Under the pieces are notes generated by a model. The model had not been told where the DNA came from. It ran no database searches and saw only the letters and a list, made by a program, of their open reading frames with translations. A stretch of DNA of 64,000 bases from Rhodanobacter sp. C03 (GTDB lineage Bacteria > Pseudomonadota > Gammaproteobacteria > Xanthomonadales > Rhodanobacteraceae), in NCBI RefSeq assembly GCF_002001175.1, contig NZ_MUNT01000010.1:154090-218089 (forward strand), in the 5' to 3' direction. Positions 1-8,502 of this stretch are shown in pieces; position 1 is the first letter of the stretch; each line of letters begins with the position of its first letter. A program made the translations under genes and the position numbers.

Positions 1-94
1 CCCACAACGCCGGTTCGGCGAGTGCCTGAGTGGTCAGCAGCAAGCCGAGCAGCGCAACGGCCGCGCCGCGGCGAACATGGTGCAACAGAGGCAT
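1..94 (-). CDS. N-terminus of an exported protein, cut by window edge (possibly TraB/GumN family)
   Basis: Reading the minus strand from an ATG at 94 gives 31 codons that run off the window start. They encode a typical Sec signal peptide: a basic start (HHVRRG), a hydrophobic core and an AxA-type cleavage site (QALA), followed by EPALW. A mature protein starting with a short xPALW stretch fits TraB/GumN proteins, which are often found in Xanthomonadales, but this is only suggestive. The gene would follow cfa in the same direction with a gap of about 66 bases. Confidence 0.5.
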   Translation of the reverse strand, partial: MPLLHHVRRGAAVALLGLLLTTQALAEPALW

Positions 95-160
95 GGGTCT
101 TCCTTGCGGTGAGAGCGGCATTGGCAACGGTGGCACGAAGCAGGTGCGCAGTCGATGGAC

Positions 161-1279
161 TCAGCGCGCCACCCGATAGCCGCCAGGCACGCCGTACGGG
201 CTCAGCGTGAGCTGCCACAGCTGGTCGCGGCGGCTGCGGAACACTGCGGCGGAAACCGCCAAGTAGTAGCGCCACATGCGCCGGAAGCGTTCGTCGTAAT
301 GCGCCGCCAGTGCGGGCCACGCGGCCTCGATGTTCGCCTGCCAGGCGGTCAGGGTGCGGTCGTAGTCGGTGCCGAAGTTGTGCCAGTCCTCGACCACGAA
401 CAGATCTTCCAGCGCGACGGTCACCTGGCTGGCGGCGGGAATCATCGAGTTCGGAAAGATGTACTTCTCGATCCATGGGTCGGTTTGTGCCGGTGCGCTG
501 TTGCTACCGATGCAGTGCAGCAGCGACAGGCCGTCGTCTTTCAGGCAACGGCGCACGCATTCGAAATAGGCGCGGTAGTTCTTGCCGCCGACGTGCTCGA
601 ACATCCCGATCGAATACACCGCGTCGAAACGCTCGTTGATGTCGTGGTAGTCCTGCAGGCGGATTTCGATCGGCAGCCCGGCGCAAAGTTCGCGCGCATA
701 GTCGGCCTGCTCCTGCGACACGGTGATGCCGACGCCCTCGATGCCATAGCGTTCGGCGGCATACTTCAGCGCCTCGCCCCAGCCGCAGCCGATGTCGAGC
801 ACACGCTGGCCGGTCTGCAGCTGCAACTTGCGGCAGACCAAGTCGAGCTTGGCCGCCTGCGCATCGTCGAGGTTGTCGGCCTTCGCCCAGTAGCCGCAGG
901 AATACACCATCCGCTTGCCGAGCATGGCGTGGAACAGGTCGTTGCCGAGGTCGTAGTGCACCTTGCCGATCTCGAACGCACGCTCGCCGCGCTGCAAGTT
1001 GATGAAGCGCGCCTTCAGATGGGCGAGCAGGGTGTCGATGGTTTTCAATTCCTGGTCCAGCCCGGCGGTGAGCAGCCGCGTGCATAGACCTGGCAGGTCG
1101 TCGGCATCCCACCAGCCATCCATATAGGCCTCGCCCAGGCCCAGCGAGCCGTGCGCGAACACGCGGGCATACACGCGTTCGTCATGCACGCGCAGGTCGA
1201 TCGGCGCATCGCCGTCGATATGGATGCCGGCCTGCTCGAGCAGTTCGCTGGCGCGATTCTTCAGATCGTCCTGGCCCAT
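161..1279 (-). CDS. cfa: cyclopropane-fatty-acyl-phospholipid synthase
   Basis: This 372-residue protein is close to the 382 residues of the E. coli enzyme. It methylenates cis double bonds of membrane phospholipid acyl chains with S-adenosylmethionine, typically in stationary phase or acid stress. The SAM-binding motif VLDIGCGWG lies at residues 160-168. The conserved YSCGYW (126-131) carries the cysteine matching the active-site Cys of E. coli Cfa. FEHVGGKNY and the C-terminal NFGTDYDRTL segment are also family signatures. It is a cytosolic enzyme that acts at the inner membrane surface. It follows DUF190 and crcB on the same strand after a 33-base gap, so it may be transcribed with them. 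Confidence 0.95.
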   Translation of the reverse strand: MGQDDLKNRASELLEQAGIHIDGDAPIDLRVHDERVYARVFAHGSLGLGEAYMDGWWDADDLPGLCTRLLTAGLDQELKTIDTLLAHLKARFINLQRGERAFEIGKVHYDLGNDLFHAMLGKRMVYSCGYWAKADNLDDAQAAKLDLVCRKLQLQTGQRVLDIGCGWGEALKYAAERYGIEGVGITVSQEQADYARELCAGLPIEIRLQDYHDINERFDAVYSIGMFEHVGGKNYRAYFECVRRCLKDDGLSLLHCIGSNSAPAQTDPWIEKYIFPNSMIPAASQVTVALEDLFVVEDWHNFGTDYDRTLTAWQANIEAAWPALAAHYDERFRRMWRYYLAVSAAVFRSRRDQLWQLTLSPYGVPGGYRVAR

Positions 1280-1312
1280 GCCTTGCCTCGCAGTGGATGA
1301 AGCCGGTGAATG

Positions 1313-1651
1313 TCAGTGCTTGCTCAGCACGGCAAAGCTTGCTGGCCAGCGTGCATACGTCGCGTCGACGTCGGCCACGCGTACCAGTTGCAGCAGCAGA
1401 TCGGCCTGATCCTCGCGCAGCAGGAATTCGATCTTGACCGGCAGGTCGTCGGACAGCTCGAAGAACTGTTCCTCGTGCAGCACACCGTGCCGACCGAAGC
1501 CGGCGATAGCACGGAATACCGAGCCGCCGCCGAGGCCGTGTTCCTTGGCCTTTTCCAGCAGCCATTCGGACAGCAGCATGCCGTCATGCTTCGCGCGCAG
1601 ATGGCAATAGAAGGTCAGATGCACGCCCTGTTGCACGGTTTCCTGATTCAT
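1313..1651 (-). CDS. DUF190 family protein
   Basis: A 112-residue soluble protein of the DUF190 family (small, alpha/beta, PII-like fold by family knowledge). The pattern of a beta strand LTFYC near the N-terminus, a helix LSEWLLEKAKEHGLGGGSVFRAIAGFG, and HEEQFFELSDDLPVKIEFLL is typical. DUF190 genes are very often placed next to crcB, as here: it begins 14 bases downstream of crcB on the same strand and lies behind the same fluoride riboswitch. The molecular role is unknown. The context suggests an accessory function in fluoride export. Confidence 0.88.
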   Translation of the reverse strand: MNQETVQQGVHLTFYCHLRAKHDGMLLSEWLLEKAKEHGLGGGSVFRAIAGFGRHGVLHEEQFFELSDDLPVKIEFLLREDQADLLLQLVRVADVDATYARWPASFAVLSKH

Positions 1652-1664
1652 GGGCGACTCCGGA

Positions 1665-2051
1665 TCAATGACGCAGCAGGCTGCGGGTGAGGGTGATGCC
1701 GAGTACGGTCATCGCCAGCGAACCGACCAGATGTGCCGCCACATGGCCGCTGAACCACAGATATTGCTGACGCAGCAGCAAAGTGGTGGATTCGGCCGAG
1801 AACGTGGAGAACGTGGTCAGGCCGCCGAGGAAGCCGGTGAACACGAACAGCCGCAACTCCGGCGACAGGGTCTGGAAATGATCGAACAACCCCATCACGC
1901 AGCCCATCAGCAGGCCGCCGCCGAGGTTGGCTGCCAGCGTGCCCAGCGGCAGGGTGGGGAACAATGGGTTGAGCAGGATGCCCAGGCCCCAGCGCAGCCA
2001 GCACCCAAGGGCGCCGCCGATACCCACCGCTACAAATCCGTTCAAGCCCAC
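1665..2051 (-). CDS. crcB: fluoride channel CrcB/Fluc
   Basis: A 128-residue protein with four predicted membrane helices, the normal size for a Fluc channel subunit. It forms dual-topology dimers that export fluoride passively across the inner membrane. Signatures include GGALGCWLRW in helix 1, GTLAANLGGG in helix 2 (holding the pore Asn) and GGLTTFSTFS in helix 3, which holds the sodium-site and phenylalanine-box residues. It is the first gene after a fluoride riboswitch (2122-2216) and is followed by DUF190. Function is well supported by sequence and by its regulation. Confidence 0.95.
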   Translation of the reverse strand: MGLNGFVAVGIGGALGCWLRWGLGILLNPLFPTLPLGTLAANLGGGLLMGCVMGLFDHFQTLSPELRLFVFTGFLGGLTTFSTFSAESTTLLLRQQYLWFSGHVAAHLVGSLAMTVLGITLTRSLLRH

Positions 2052-2121
2052 GTGCGCGCCTCCTGACGTTGAAAGTGTCCGGTTGCCACGGGGCAGGCAC
2101 GCCTGCGCCGCCGGAAGCCGG

Positions 2122-2216
2122 TGGTGCAGGCATCATCAACCTCAACGCCGGGCGAGAGGTGGTTTGTTCCGGGATGCCGAAAGCTTCCGCGAAACGGGAG
2201 GCATGCCATCTCCCGA
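2122..2216 (-). promoter_or_regulatory. fluoride riboswitch (crcB motif)
   Basis: On the minus strand upstream of crcB the RNA has stem P1 CGGGAG/CUCCCG (2215-2210 with 2200-2195) enclosing AUGGCAUGC. About 70 bases on it has UUGAUGAUGCCUGCA (2138-2124). The GGCAU of the P1 loop can pair with AUGCC of the 3' segment, which is the defining pseudoknot of the crcB RNA motif. The GAUG signatures flank P1 and the pseudoknot as expected. The leader ends about 70 bases before crcB. Fluoride binding is expected to switch on crcB and DUF190. No search was run; the call rests on the matched consensus and pairing. Confidence 0.85.
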
Positions 2217-2316
2217 GTGGTCATCCTAGTCGATCCGGGCACCTGCTCGTCAAGCCAAGGTGGATCGCATTGGCGGCTCTATACTGCCAAACCCCGTCGA
2301 TGTGCCCATCTTCCGC

Positions 2317-3585
2317 ATGAACCCAGCTCCTCGCACCGTACAACGCACCCTGCCCTGGTTGCTGGCGGCGCTGTCGATGATCGGACCGTTCTCGATCGAC
2401 GCGGTATTCCCGTCGTTTCCGCTGATCGGCGCTCGCTTTGCAGTTGACGACACCGCGCTACAGCAGCTGCTCAGTGTGTACCTGGTCACCTATGCGGCGA
2501 TGAGCCTGTTCCATGGAGCGATCTCCGATGCGATCGGGCGCAAGCCGGTCATGGTCACCGGCATGCTGGTATATGCACTCGCTTCGGTGGGTGCTGCGAT
2601 GTCGACCTCGTTCGCGATGCTGCTGGCCTGCCGCGGTCTGCAGGGCGTGTGTGCTGGCGCGGGCCTGGTGGTGGGGCGTGCGGTGATCCGCGACACGCTC
2701 GAGGGCGCTGCCGCGCAGCGACTGATGTCGCAGGTGATGATGATTTTCGGGGTGGCGCCGGTGATCGCGCCGATGGTCGGCGCGTTGCTGCTGCCGCTGG
2801 GTGGCTGGCACGGCATCTTCTGGGTGCTGGCCGGATTCACCACACTGCTAGCGCTGGCGCTCGCTCTGCTGCTGACAGAAAGCCATCCGCCGGCACGGCG
2901 TACGTCGTTTGCGCCGCGGCCGCTGCTGGCCAGCTATCTTTCGTTCGGCCGTGATCGCCCGTTCTGGCCGTTGCTGATTTCCAGCTCGGTCAACTTTGCC
3001 GGCCTGTTCCTGTACATCGCCTCGGCGCCGCGCATCGTGCGCGAGCTGCTGCATCTGCCGGCATCCGGTTTCCCGTGGCTGTTCCTGCCGGTGGTGATCG
3101 GCCTGATCGGTGGCGCGTGGCTGTCCGGGCGGATGGCCGAGCGGCGCAGCGCAGGCTTCACGGTGAACCTGGGTTATGCTGTGATGTTGCTGGCCTGTGC
3201 GCTGCATCTGTTGCTGGCGCTGGTATTCCCGGCGCCGCGGCTGCCGTGGTCGATGCTGCCGCTGATCCTGCACGGCGTCGGCGTGCAGCTGGCTTTCCCC
3301 ACCTTGACGCTGTTGCTGCTGGATCGTTTTCCGCACCAGCGCGGCGGCATTTCCTCGGTTCAGGCATTCGCCAGTCTGCTGTTGTGCAGCTTCGTAGCCG
3401 GCGTGCTGTCGCCACTGCTGTCGGTCAGCATGCTGCAACTTGCGCTGGGTGCGTCGACGCTGACCGTGATCGGCACGCTGGCATGGTGGTGGTACAGCGT
3501 TGTCGCTGCACGCGCGCTGCAGCGTGTGCGGACAGGCGCCGATACGGTCACGGCGCTGCAAGCTGAAATCGCCGAGCCACGCTGA
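2317..3585 (+). CDS. Bcr/CflA family multidrug efflux MFS transporter
   Basis: A 422-residue protein with twelve predicted membrane helices, typical of Bcr/CflA drug:proton antiporters of the inner membrane. The MFS loop motif GAISDAIGRKPVM follows helix 2, and CRGLQGVCAGAGLVVGRAVIRD is the motif of helices 4-5 in this subfamily. I chose the ATG at 2317 (MNPAPRT) because the upstream in-frame ATG at 2260 adds 19 non-hydrophobic residues. It is divergent from crcB. The substrate cannot be read from sequence. Confidence 0.9.
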   Translation: MNPAPRTVQRTLPWLLAALSMIGPFSIDAVFPSFPLIGARFAVDDTALQQLLSVYLVTYAAMSLFHGAISDAIGRKPVMVTGMLVYALASVGAAMSTSFAMLLACRGLQGVCAGAGLVVGRAVIRDTLEGAAAQRLMSQVMMIFGVAPVIAPMVGALLLPLGGWHGIFWVLAGFTTLLALALALLLTESHPPARRTSFAPRPLLASYLSFGRDRPFWPLLISSSVNFAGLFLYIASAPRIVRELLHLPASGFPWLFLPVVIGLIGGAWLSGRMAERRSAGFTVNLGYAVMLLACALHLLLALVFPAPRLPWSMLPLILHGVGVQLAFPTLTLLLLDRFPHQRGGISSVQAFASLLLCSFVAGVLSPLLSVSMLQLALGASTLTVIGTLAWWWYSVVAARALQRVRTGADTVTALQAEIAEPR

Positions 3586-3619
3586 GGCGGTTTGGCGAGG
3601 CACATGGCAATCGCAGGAC

Positions 3620-4771
3620 TTACGAAGGTGTCGGTGGCCGGGCACCGGTGACCGGTGTCGGTGCGGCCACGTTTTCGAACGACATCAGCACCACCGCGCG
3701 CGCCAGTGCCTGCGCCAGCGAAGGCGACCGGTAGCTGGCATCCGTCATCCAGCGCTGCCATACGGAATCGTCCACCTTTTCGTTGATGCCATTGCCCAGC
3801 GTGCGGTCGAACGGCGGCTTGAATTCCTTGTACAGGCCATACATGAACTCCGCGTAGGAGTTGCGCGGCATGCCGGCATTGGCGTCGATTTCCGGGACGA
3901 GGATTTCATCGCAGGCGAGACCTGCGGCGATCGCCTTCTGCTGCAGCCATGCCAGTGGCAGCTCAGGCAGCGGATCCGGTTTGCGCCCCGCACCATCGCG
4001 GTCGTTGCCGCCACCGACATCGGCATGCGCACCGATGAACCAGCGTTGCTCGATATCGATCTGCTCGATCTTTTTCGTGGTCAGGGTCTCGCCGGGTTTC
4101 ACGCTGTATGGGTTGCGCGTCCAAACAGCCGGCGCAAAGTCGGCGCGATGTTCGTCCAGCGCCAGCGCCTGATACGCGTATTTGACGATCTTGCTGAGCT
4201 CGGTGTCGTGGAACTGATAGCGCGAGCGGGCGTACGGGAACCACGAGGCGGTATCCGGGATGCCGAGCGAGCCGACCGTATCCCAGACGCCGATGAAATG
4301 GATGTCGATTTCGACGGAGTGATGTGTACGGAAATCCACCGCCGCAGGATCATCGGGCTGGATCGTGGTGTCGCGGTAGAAGTCGTACGCAACGGAAATG
4401 GCGCTCTTGGCAATCCTGCCATCGGCGCTCGTCTTGAGCAGGCCGCACTTGCGGATCAGCCCGGCGAGACTGCGTGCGGTATAGGCTCCGCGGCTGAATC
4501 CGAACAGATAGACATCGTCGCCCGACTGCCATGTTTCGCACAATCGGCGGTAGCCCCTCAGCACATTGCCCGACAGGCCATAGCCGAACGCACCACCGAG
4601 CAGGTGTACCCAACCCGACGCCACGCCGACCCCGGGGATGTAGTTGACGAGTTGCTCGACGCCGGCAGCATCACGCGTCGCGATCAACCGACGCAGGTGC
4701 TCCACGTTGGTGTTCGACTCCGGCTTGTTCCAGGTGCCGTCGAACAACAGCACAAGCCTGCGGGTGGCCAT
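3620..4771 (-). CDS. DUF2235 domain protein, predicted alpha/beta hydrolase (Tle1-like)
   Basis: A 383-residue protein with the DUF2235 opening LVLLFDGTWN near residue 6 and a nucleophile elbow in YLFGFSRGAYTARSLAGLI (GFSRG, serine in GxSxG style). A later segment WFIGAHADVGGG matches the family's conserved GxHxDVGGG. DUF2235 includes phospholipases delivered by type VI secretion (Tle1) as well as free-standing housekeeping members. No VgrG, immunity or other secretion gene lies nearby and no signal peptide is seen, so a cytosolic hydrolase of unknown substrate is the safer reading. Confidence 0.8.
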   Translation of the reverse strand: MATRRLVLLFDGTWNKPESNTNVEHLRRLIATRDAAGVEQLVNYIPGVGVASGWVHLLGGAFGYGLSGNVLRGYRRLCETWQSGDDVYLFGFSRGAYTARSLAGLIRKCGLLKTSADGRIAKSAISVAYDFYRDTTIQPDDPAAVDFRTHHSVEIDIHFIGVWDTVGSLGIPDTASWFPYARSRYQFHDTELSKIVKYAYQALALDEHRADFAPAVWTRNPYSVKPGETLTTKKIEQIDIEQRWFIGAHADVGGGNDRDGAGRKPDPLPELPLAWLQQKAIAAGLACDEILVPEIDANAGMPRNSYAEFMYGLYKEFKPPFDRTLGNGINEKVDDSVWQRWMTDASYRSPSLAQALARAVVLMSFENVAAPTPVTGARPPTPS

Positions 4772-5046
4772 GGTGCCCTCCAGCGCGATGCGTCCCGATT
4801 GCCTGATGAAACTCTAGGCCGAGGCGCTGCGCCAGGCCAGTGTCGCGCCGGTGGGTGCTGTGACCTGGTTGGCAGGCTGCGCAGGCAACGCAAGCGGCGT
4901 AGTCTGCGGGTTTCCCTATCGGCCGTGGGCTAATGACAGATGACAAGCAGACGCAGATCAAGCGGTGCGGACATTCGGGAACATGCGTGATCGCCTGACG
5001 GTTCTGTTGCTGTCAAAGAGTGCGGATGCGCAGCGGTCGTTGGCAC

Positions 5047-5637
5047 ATGGCTGACCAGCGCGCCACGCTCGATCGTGCGTTCTATCGGCGCGATCCGTGC
5101 GAGGTCGCTGTGGCTTTGCTGAACAAGATCCTGGTCAATGCGGACGGTCGCAGCGGGCGTATTGTGGAGACCGAGGCGTACAACGGGGCACTGGATCCCG
5201 CTGCACATTCCTGGCGTGGCCGGACGGCGCGCAATGCGACGATGTTCGGTGGTCCGGGCCTGCTCTACGTGTATTTCACTTATGGCATGCACTGGTGCTG
5301 CAACCCGGTATGCGGTGAAGCCGGTGAGGGTGTTGCGGTGCTGTTGCGGGCGCTGGCACCACTCAGCGGCCTCGATGCGATGCGCGCTGCGCGACCGGCC
5401 TGTCGCAGCGACCGCGACCTGTGCCGCGGCCCCGCGCGGTTGTGTCAGGCGATGGGCATCGACGGTGCGCAGGACGGTATTGACCTGGTCGAGAGCGCCG
5501 CCGGTTTCAACATCATCGACGACGGCACGCCGCCACCTGCCGTCCCCGTGGTGACGACGCGCGTGGGTATCACGCGTGCGATCGACCAGCCTTGGCGCTG
5601 GTATGTGCCGGGCGATCAGCACGTATCGCGTCGCTGA
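5047..5637 (+). CDS. 3-methyladenine DNA glycosylase (AAG/MPG type)
   Basis: This 196-residue protein belongs to the AAG/MPG family, which removes alkylated and deaminated purines in base excision repair. Family motifs are RIVETEAYNG (catalytic Glu in VETEAY), DPAAHSWRGRTARNATMFGGPG and the YVYFTYGMHWCCN block. The C-terminal part has VGITRAIDQPWRWYVPG, as in typical members. The ATG at 5047 (MADQRAT) is preferred over 5020 because family proteins start near it. It stands alone on the plus strand. Confidence 0.9.
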   Translation: MADQRATLDRAFYRRDPCEVAVALLNKILVNADGRSGRIVETEAYNGALDPAAHSWRGRTARNATMFGGPGLLYVYFTYGMHWCCNPVCGEAGEGVAVLLRALAPLSGLDAMRAARPACRSDRDLCRGPARLCQAMGIDGAQDGIDLVESAAGFNIIDDGTPPPAVPVVTTRVGITRAIDQPWRWYVPGDQHVSRR

Positions 5638-5743
5638 ACGGGGGCGTGCTGTTCCCGCCACGGCAACATGAAGTTGACGGCGGCTTGATCGCACAGGGCG
5701 CACGGTGGAGCCATGCATGATCCATGCAACGGAGCCTTCTGCC

Positions 5744-5971
5744 ATGCCATACAAAGCCATCAGCGATCTGCCCGATAGCGTGCGTGATCATGTGCCGAAA
5801 CATGCTCAGGAAATCTACAAAAAGGCGTTCAACAGCGCGTGGGACGAATACGGCGACAAGAGCGAGCGGCGCGGCAGCGAATCGCGCGAGGAAGTCGCGC
5901 ACAAGGTGGCATGGTCGGCAGTAAAGAAGAAATACAGCAAGGGCGACGATGGTGACTGGCACGCCAGGTAA
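5744..5971 (+). CDS. ChaB-like small protein
   Basis: A 75-residue protein starting MPYKAISDLPDSVRDHVPKH, the opening of the ChaB family, with the following AQEIYKKAFNSAWDEY and HKVAWSAVKKKYSKG segments typical of it. ChaB was once linked to the ChaA cation antiporter in E. coli but its function is not settled; no chaA is nearby. The ATG at 5744 fits the family start better than the upstream ATG at 5705. Confidence 0.85.
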   Translation: MPYKAISDLPDSVRDHVPKHAQEIYKKAFNSAWDEYGDKSERRGSESREEVAHKVAWSAVKKKYSKGDDGDWHAR

Positions 5972-6003
5972 AAGTGCGAAGCGCTACTGCCTGCTGCGAC
6001 GGC

Positions 6004-6501
6004 TCAGATAAGGCCGCGTGCCTTCAGAAACTCCCTTGCCTCGTTCGCATCCTGCTCGAACCAGGCGCGGGCCGAACCGAGCCGGAACGAGTAGCCCCAC
6101 GCATCCATGTCGGCCATCAGTCGCTCGCGTCCTACGCCGGGCAGTTCGTCGGCGAGCACGATCTGCAGGTAGCAGGTGGCATCCTCTTCCTCGATCGAGT
6201 CGGTCGCATCGGTATGGACGTCTGGACGTCTTTCCAGCGGCAATACGATCAGGTGGCAGGCCTCGTGCAGAAGCGAATGCACCGGCGTGTCATCGCGGGC
6301 GTGGACGGTATTGCCAATGATGCCGGCCTCCTCGTCACCCCAGTAGCTGCCGGGGATCGGCTCGCCATGCGCCACTCGCCGCAGTTGCAGGTCGTAGCGG
6401 GCGAGCAAGGCAGCGGGCGCGTCAAAACCGATCTGCCCCAGGCGCATCACGCTGCTGGCGGGATCGATGGGTTCAGGGCGGTTGACGGTTTCGGGATGCA
6501 T
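6004..6501 (-). CDS. conserved protein with HExxH motif, unknown function
   Basis: A 165-residue protein I do not recognise by name. It has a perfect HExxH zinc motif in VHSLLHEACHLIVLP and, about 30 residues on, the acidic segment SIEEEDATCYLQIVL, which could supply a third Glu ligand as in gluzincin-like proteins. There is no signal peptide or membrane segment, so it is probably cytosolic. The C-terminal end GSARAWFEQDANEAREFL is typical of conserved gammaproteobacterial hypotheticals. It lies downstream of minE on the same strand, 96 bases away, but no functional tie is evident. Confidence 0.7.
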   Translation of the reverse strand: MHPETVNRPEPIDPASSVMRLGQIGFDAPAALLARYDLQLRRVAHGEPIPGSYWGDEEAGIIGNTVHARDDTPVHSLLHEACHLIVLPLERRPDVHTDATDSIEEEDATCYLQIVLADELPGVGRERLMADMDAWGYSFRLGSARAWFEQDANEAREFLKARGLI

Positions 6502-6597
6502 GCGCGTGCGCGGACAGCGCAGATCGAGGGGCGGGCGATGATGCCGGGCGATGCGTGATCGCCCGGCGGACTGGCTGGCGGCAACGGCCGCCGGAAC

Positions 6598-6870
6598 TCA
6601 GGCGGTCTTGGCGGCAGCCTTGCCGTCCGGCAGCGTCACCGAGAGTTCCAGGATCTCGTGACCACTGTCGCGTTCGAAATTGATGTTGATCGCATCGAGA
6701 TCGACGTGGATGTATTTCTTGATCACTTCGAGCAGCTCATTACGCATCATCGGCAGGTAGTCCGGCGCACCGCGGGTGGAGCGTTCCTGCGCCACGATGA
6801 TGCGCAGGCGTTCCCGGGCCACGTTGGCGGTCGCTTCCGGCTTGCGTTTCAGGAAATCAAGAATACCCAT
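6598..6870 (-). CDS. minE: cell division topological specificity factor MinE
   Basis: A 90-residue MinE: the N-terminal amphipathic start MGILDFLKRK, the MinD-contact helix RERLRIIVAQERS and the C-terminal dimer domain with DYLPMMRNELLEVIKKY. MinE stimulates the MinD ATPase at the membrane and drives pole-to-pole oscillation, restricting MinCD from mid-cell. The ATG at 6870 is fixed by the conserved N-terminus, although the frame is open further upstream. It starts 5 bases after minD and is the last gene of the min operon. Confidence 0.97.
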   Translation of the reverse strand: MGILDFLKRKPEATANVARERLRIIVAQERSTRGAPDYLPMMRNELLEVIKKYIHVDLDAININFERDSGHEILELSVTLPDGKAAAKTA

Positions 6871-6875
6871 CGTGA

Positions 6876-7691
6876 TCAACCTCCGAACACGCGCTGGAGA
6901 AAGCCCTTCTTGGGCACGTCGATAAAGCGCAACGGGCGCTCTTCGCCGAGGATGCGGGCCACGGTGTCGCTGTAGGCCTGACCGGCATGTGAATTGGCAT
7001 CGACGATCACCGGGATGCCGTTGTTGGAGGCGGTCAGCACGTTTTCCGATTCGGGGATCACGCCGACCACCTCGATGCCGAGGATTTCCTCGACGTCCTT
7101 GACGCTGAGCATTTCGCCGATGGCGACACGGGCTGGGTTGTAGCGGGTCAGCAGCAGGTGCTGGGTGACCGGGCCTTCGCCGCGCTCGGCACGCCGCGTC
7201 TTGCTGGCGAGCAGGCCGAGGATGCGATCGGAATCGCGCACCGAGGACACTTCCGGATTGACCACCACGACCGCGTGGTCGGCGAAATACATCGCCAGGT
7301 GGGCACCTTTCTCGATGCCGGCCGGCGAATCGCACACGACGTAATCGAAACCGTCCTCGGATAGCCCGTCGAGCACTTTCTCGACGCCTTCCTGGGTCAG
7401 TGCGTCCTTGTCGCGGGTCTGGCTGGCGGCCAGCACGTACAGGTTGTCGTGGCGCTTGTCCTTGATCAGCGACTGTTTCAGCGTGGCTTCGCCGTGCACG
7501 ACATTGACGAAGTCGTACACCACGCGGCGCTCGCAGCCCATGATCAGATCGAGATTGCGCAGGCCGACATCGAAATCGATCACGGCGACTTTCTTGCCGG
7601 CCATCGCCAGGCCGGTGGCGAGCGAGGCGCTGGTCGTCGTCTTGCCGACGCCGCCCTTGCCTGAAGTGACAACGATAATCTCAGCAGTCAA
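6876..7691 (-). CDS. minD: septum-site determining ATPase MinD
   Basis: A 271-residue MinD with the deviant Walker A motif KGGVGKTT at residues 11-18, the switch region VIDFDVGLRNLDL and YDFVNVVHGEATLKQ. The C-terminus ends in a short amphipathic membrane-targeting helix (KKGFLQRVFGG). ATP-bound MinD dimerises on the inner membrane, recruits MinC and is released by MinE. It sits between minC (37-base gap) and minE. Confidence 0.98.
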   Translation of the reverse strand: MTAEIIVVTSGKGGVGKTTTSASLATGLAMAGKKVAVIDFDVGLRNLDLIMGCERRVVYDFVNVVHGEATLKQSLIKDKRHDNLYVLAASQTRDKDALTQEGVEKVLDGLSEDGFDYVVCDSPAGIEKGAHLAMYFADHAVVVVNPEVSSVRDSDRILGLLASKTRRAERGEGPVTQHLLLTRYNPARVAIGEMLSVKDVEEILGIEVVGVIPESENVLTASNNGIPVIVDANSHAGQAYSDTVARILGEERPLRFIDVPKKGFLQRVFGG

Positions 7692-7728
7692 TGGCCCATC
7701 TCCGCATGATTGTTCTTGTTGTAGGTGA

Positions 7729-8502
7729 TCACAGCTTGGCGATCAGCAGTTTTTCGCCTTCGAGCCAGCATTGCACGGACTGGCCTTCGAGGTCGTCAGG
7801 AATTTGTTCGAACACGCGATAATGACCGGCGATCGCCACCAGTTCGGCGCGGAAGTCGGAGACGAAGATGCGCGCCTTCTCGTCGCCCTGCGCGCCGGCC
7901 ATGGCACGACCACGCAGGCTGCCGTAGATATGGATGTTGCCGTCGGCAATCACCTCGGCACCGTTGGCGATCGCGCCGGTGACGATCAGGTCGCGCTCGC
8001 GCGCATAGACCTGCTGCCCCGAGCGCACCGAGCTGGCGTGGTGCTGGGCGCCCTGCAAGCTGCCGGGTGCCGGCGCGGACAGGATCGGCTCGCGTTGCAC
8101 CGCTGGAGCGGCCGGTTCGGCTTGTCTGGCTGGTTCGTCGGCGACCGGGTTGCCGCCGACCGGTTCATAGGCAGCGCGGAATTTCGCGATCAGCGGCAGC
8201 CCCATCCGTTTGGCCAGCGCCTCGGTTTCGCTGGTGCCATAGGCCAGGCCCACCGGCAGCATGCCGGCGCTGCGCACGGCTTCGAGCAACGCGTCGACGG
8301 CGCCGTCATCGGGCAGGTCGAGCAGATGGCTCAGGTCCAGCACCACCGCAGCACGGGAAAACATCTGCGGCGCGGCGCGCACACGGCGTTCCAGTTCGTC
8401 GCACAGCGCAGCGGCATCAACCCGGCGTACACGCACGCAGGCAATACCAACCTGACCGAAGCGCAGGTCACAGGCGTCGGTTGTATCCATCTTTGCATTC
8501 AT
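7729..8502 (-). CDS. minC: septum-site determining protein MinC
   Basis: A 257-residue MinC, somewhat longer than the 231 residues of E. coli MinC because of a proline/alanine-rich linker (about residues 115-155) between the N-terminal FtsZ-inhibiting domain and the C-terminal beta-helical domain. The C-terminal domain carries GQQVYARERDLIVTGAI and ANGAEVIADGNIHIYG, classic MinC_C repeats. It blocks FtsZ polymerisation away from mid-cell as a MinCD complex. Its ATG overlaps the end of the upstream GNAT gene by four bases (ATGA), which implies translational coupling. Confidence 0.95.
   Translation of the reverse strand: MNAKMDTTDACDLRFGQVGIACVRVRRVDAAALCDELERRVRAAPQMFSRAAVVLDLSHLLDLPDDGAVDALLEAVRSAGMLPVGLAYGTSETEALAKRMGLPLIAKFRAAYEPVGGNPVADEPARQAEPAAPAVQREPILSAPAPGSLQGAQHHASSVRSGQQVYARERDLIVTGAIANGAEVIADGNIHIYGSLRGRAMAGAQGDEKARIFVSDFRAELVAIAGHYRVFEQIPDDLEGQSVQCWLEGEKLLIAKL

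Noticed and set aside
155..1087. Long plus-strand frame opposite cfa
   Set aside because: Antisense shadow of a GC-rich gene; no family motif or ribosome site, while the minus strand encodes a clear Cfa.
3620..4771. DUF2235 protein as a type VI secretion effector
   Set aside because: No VgrG, PAAR, adaptor or immunity gene nearby; effector status cannot be supported.
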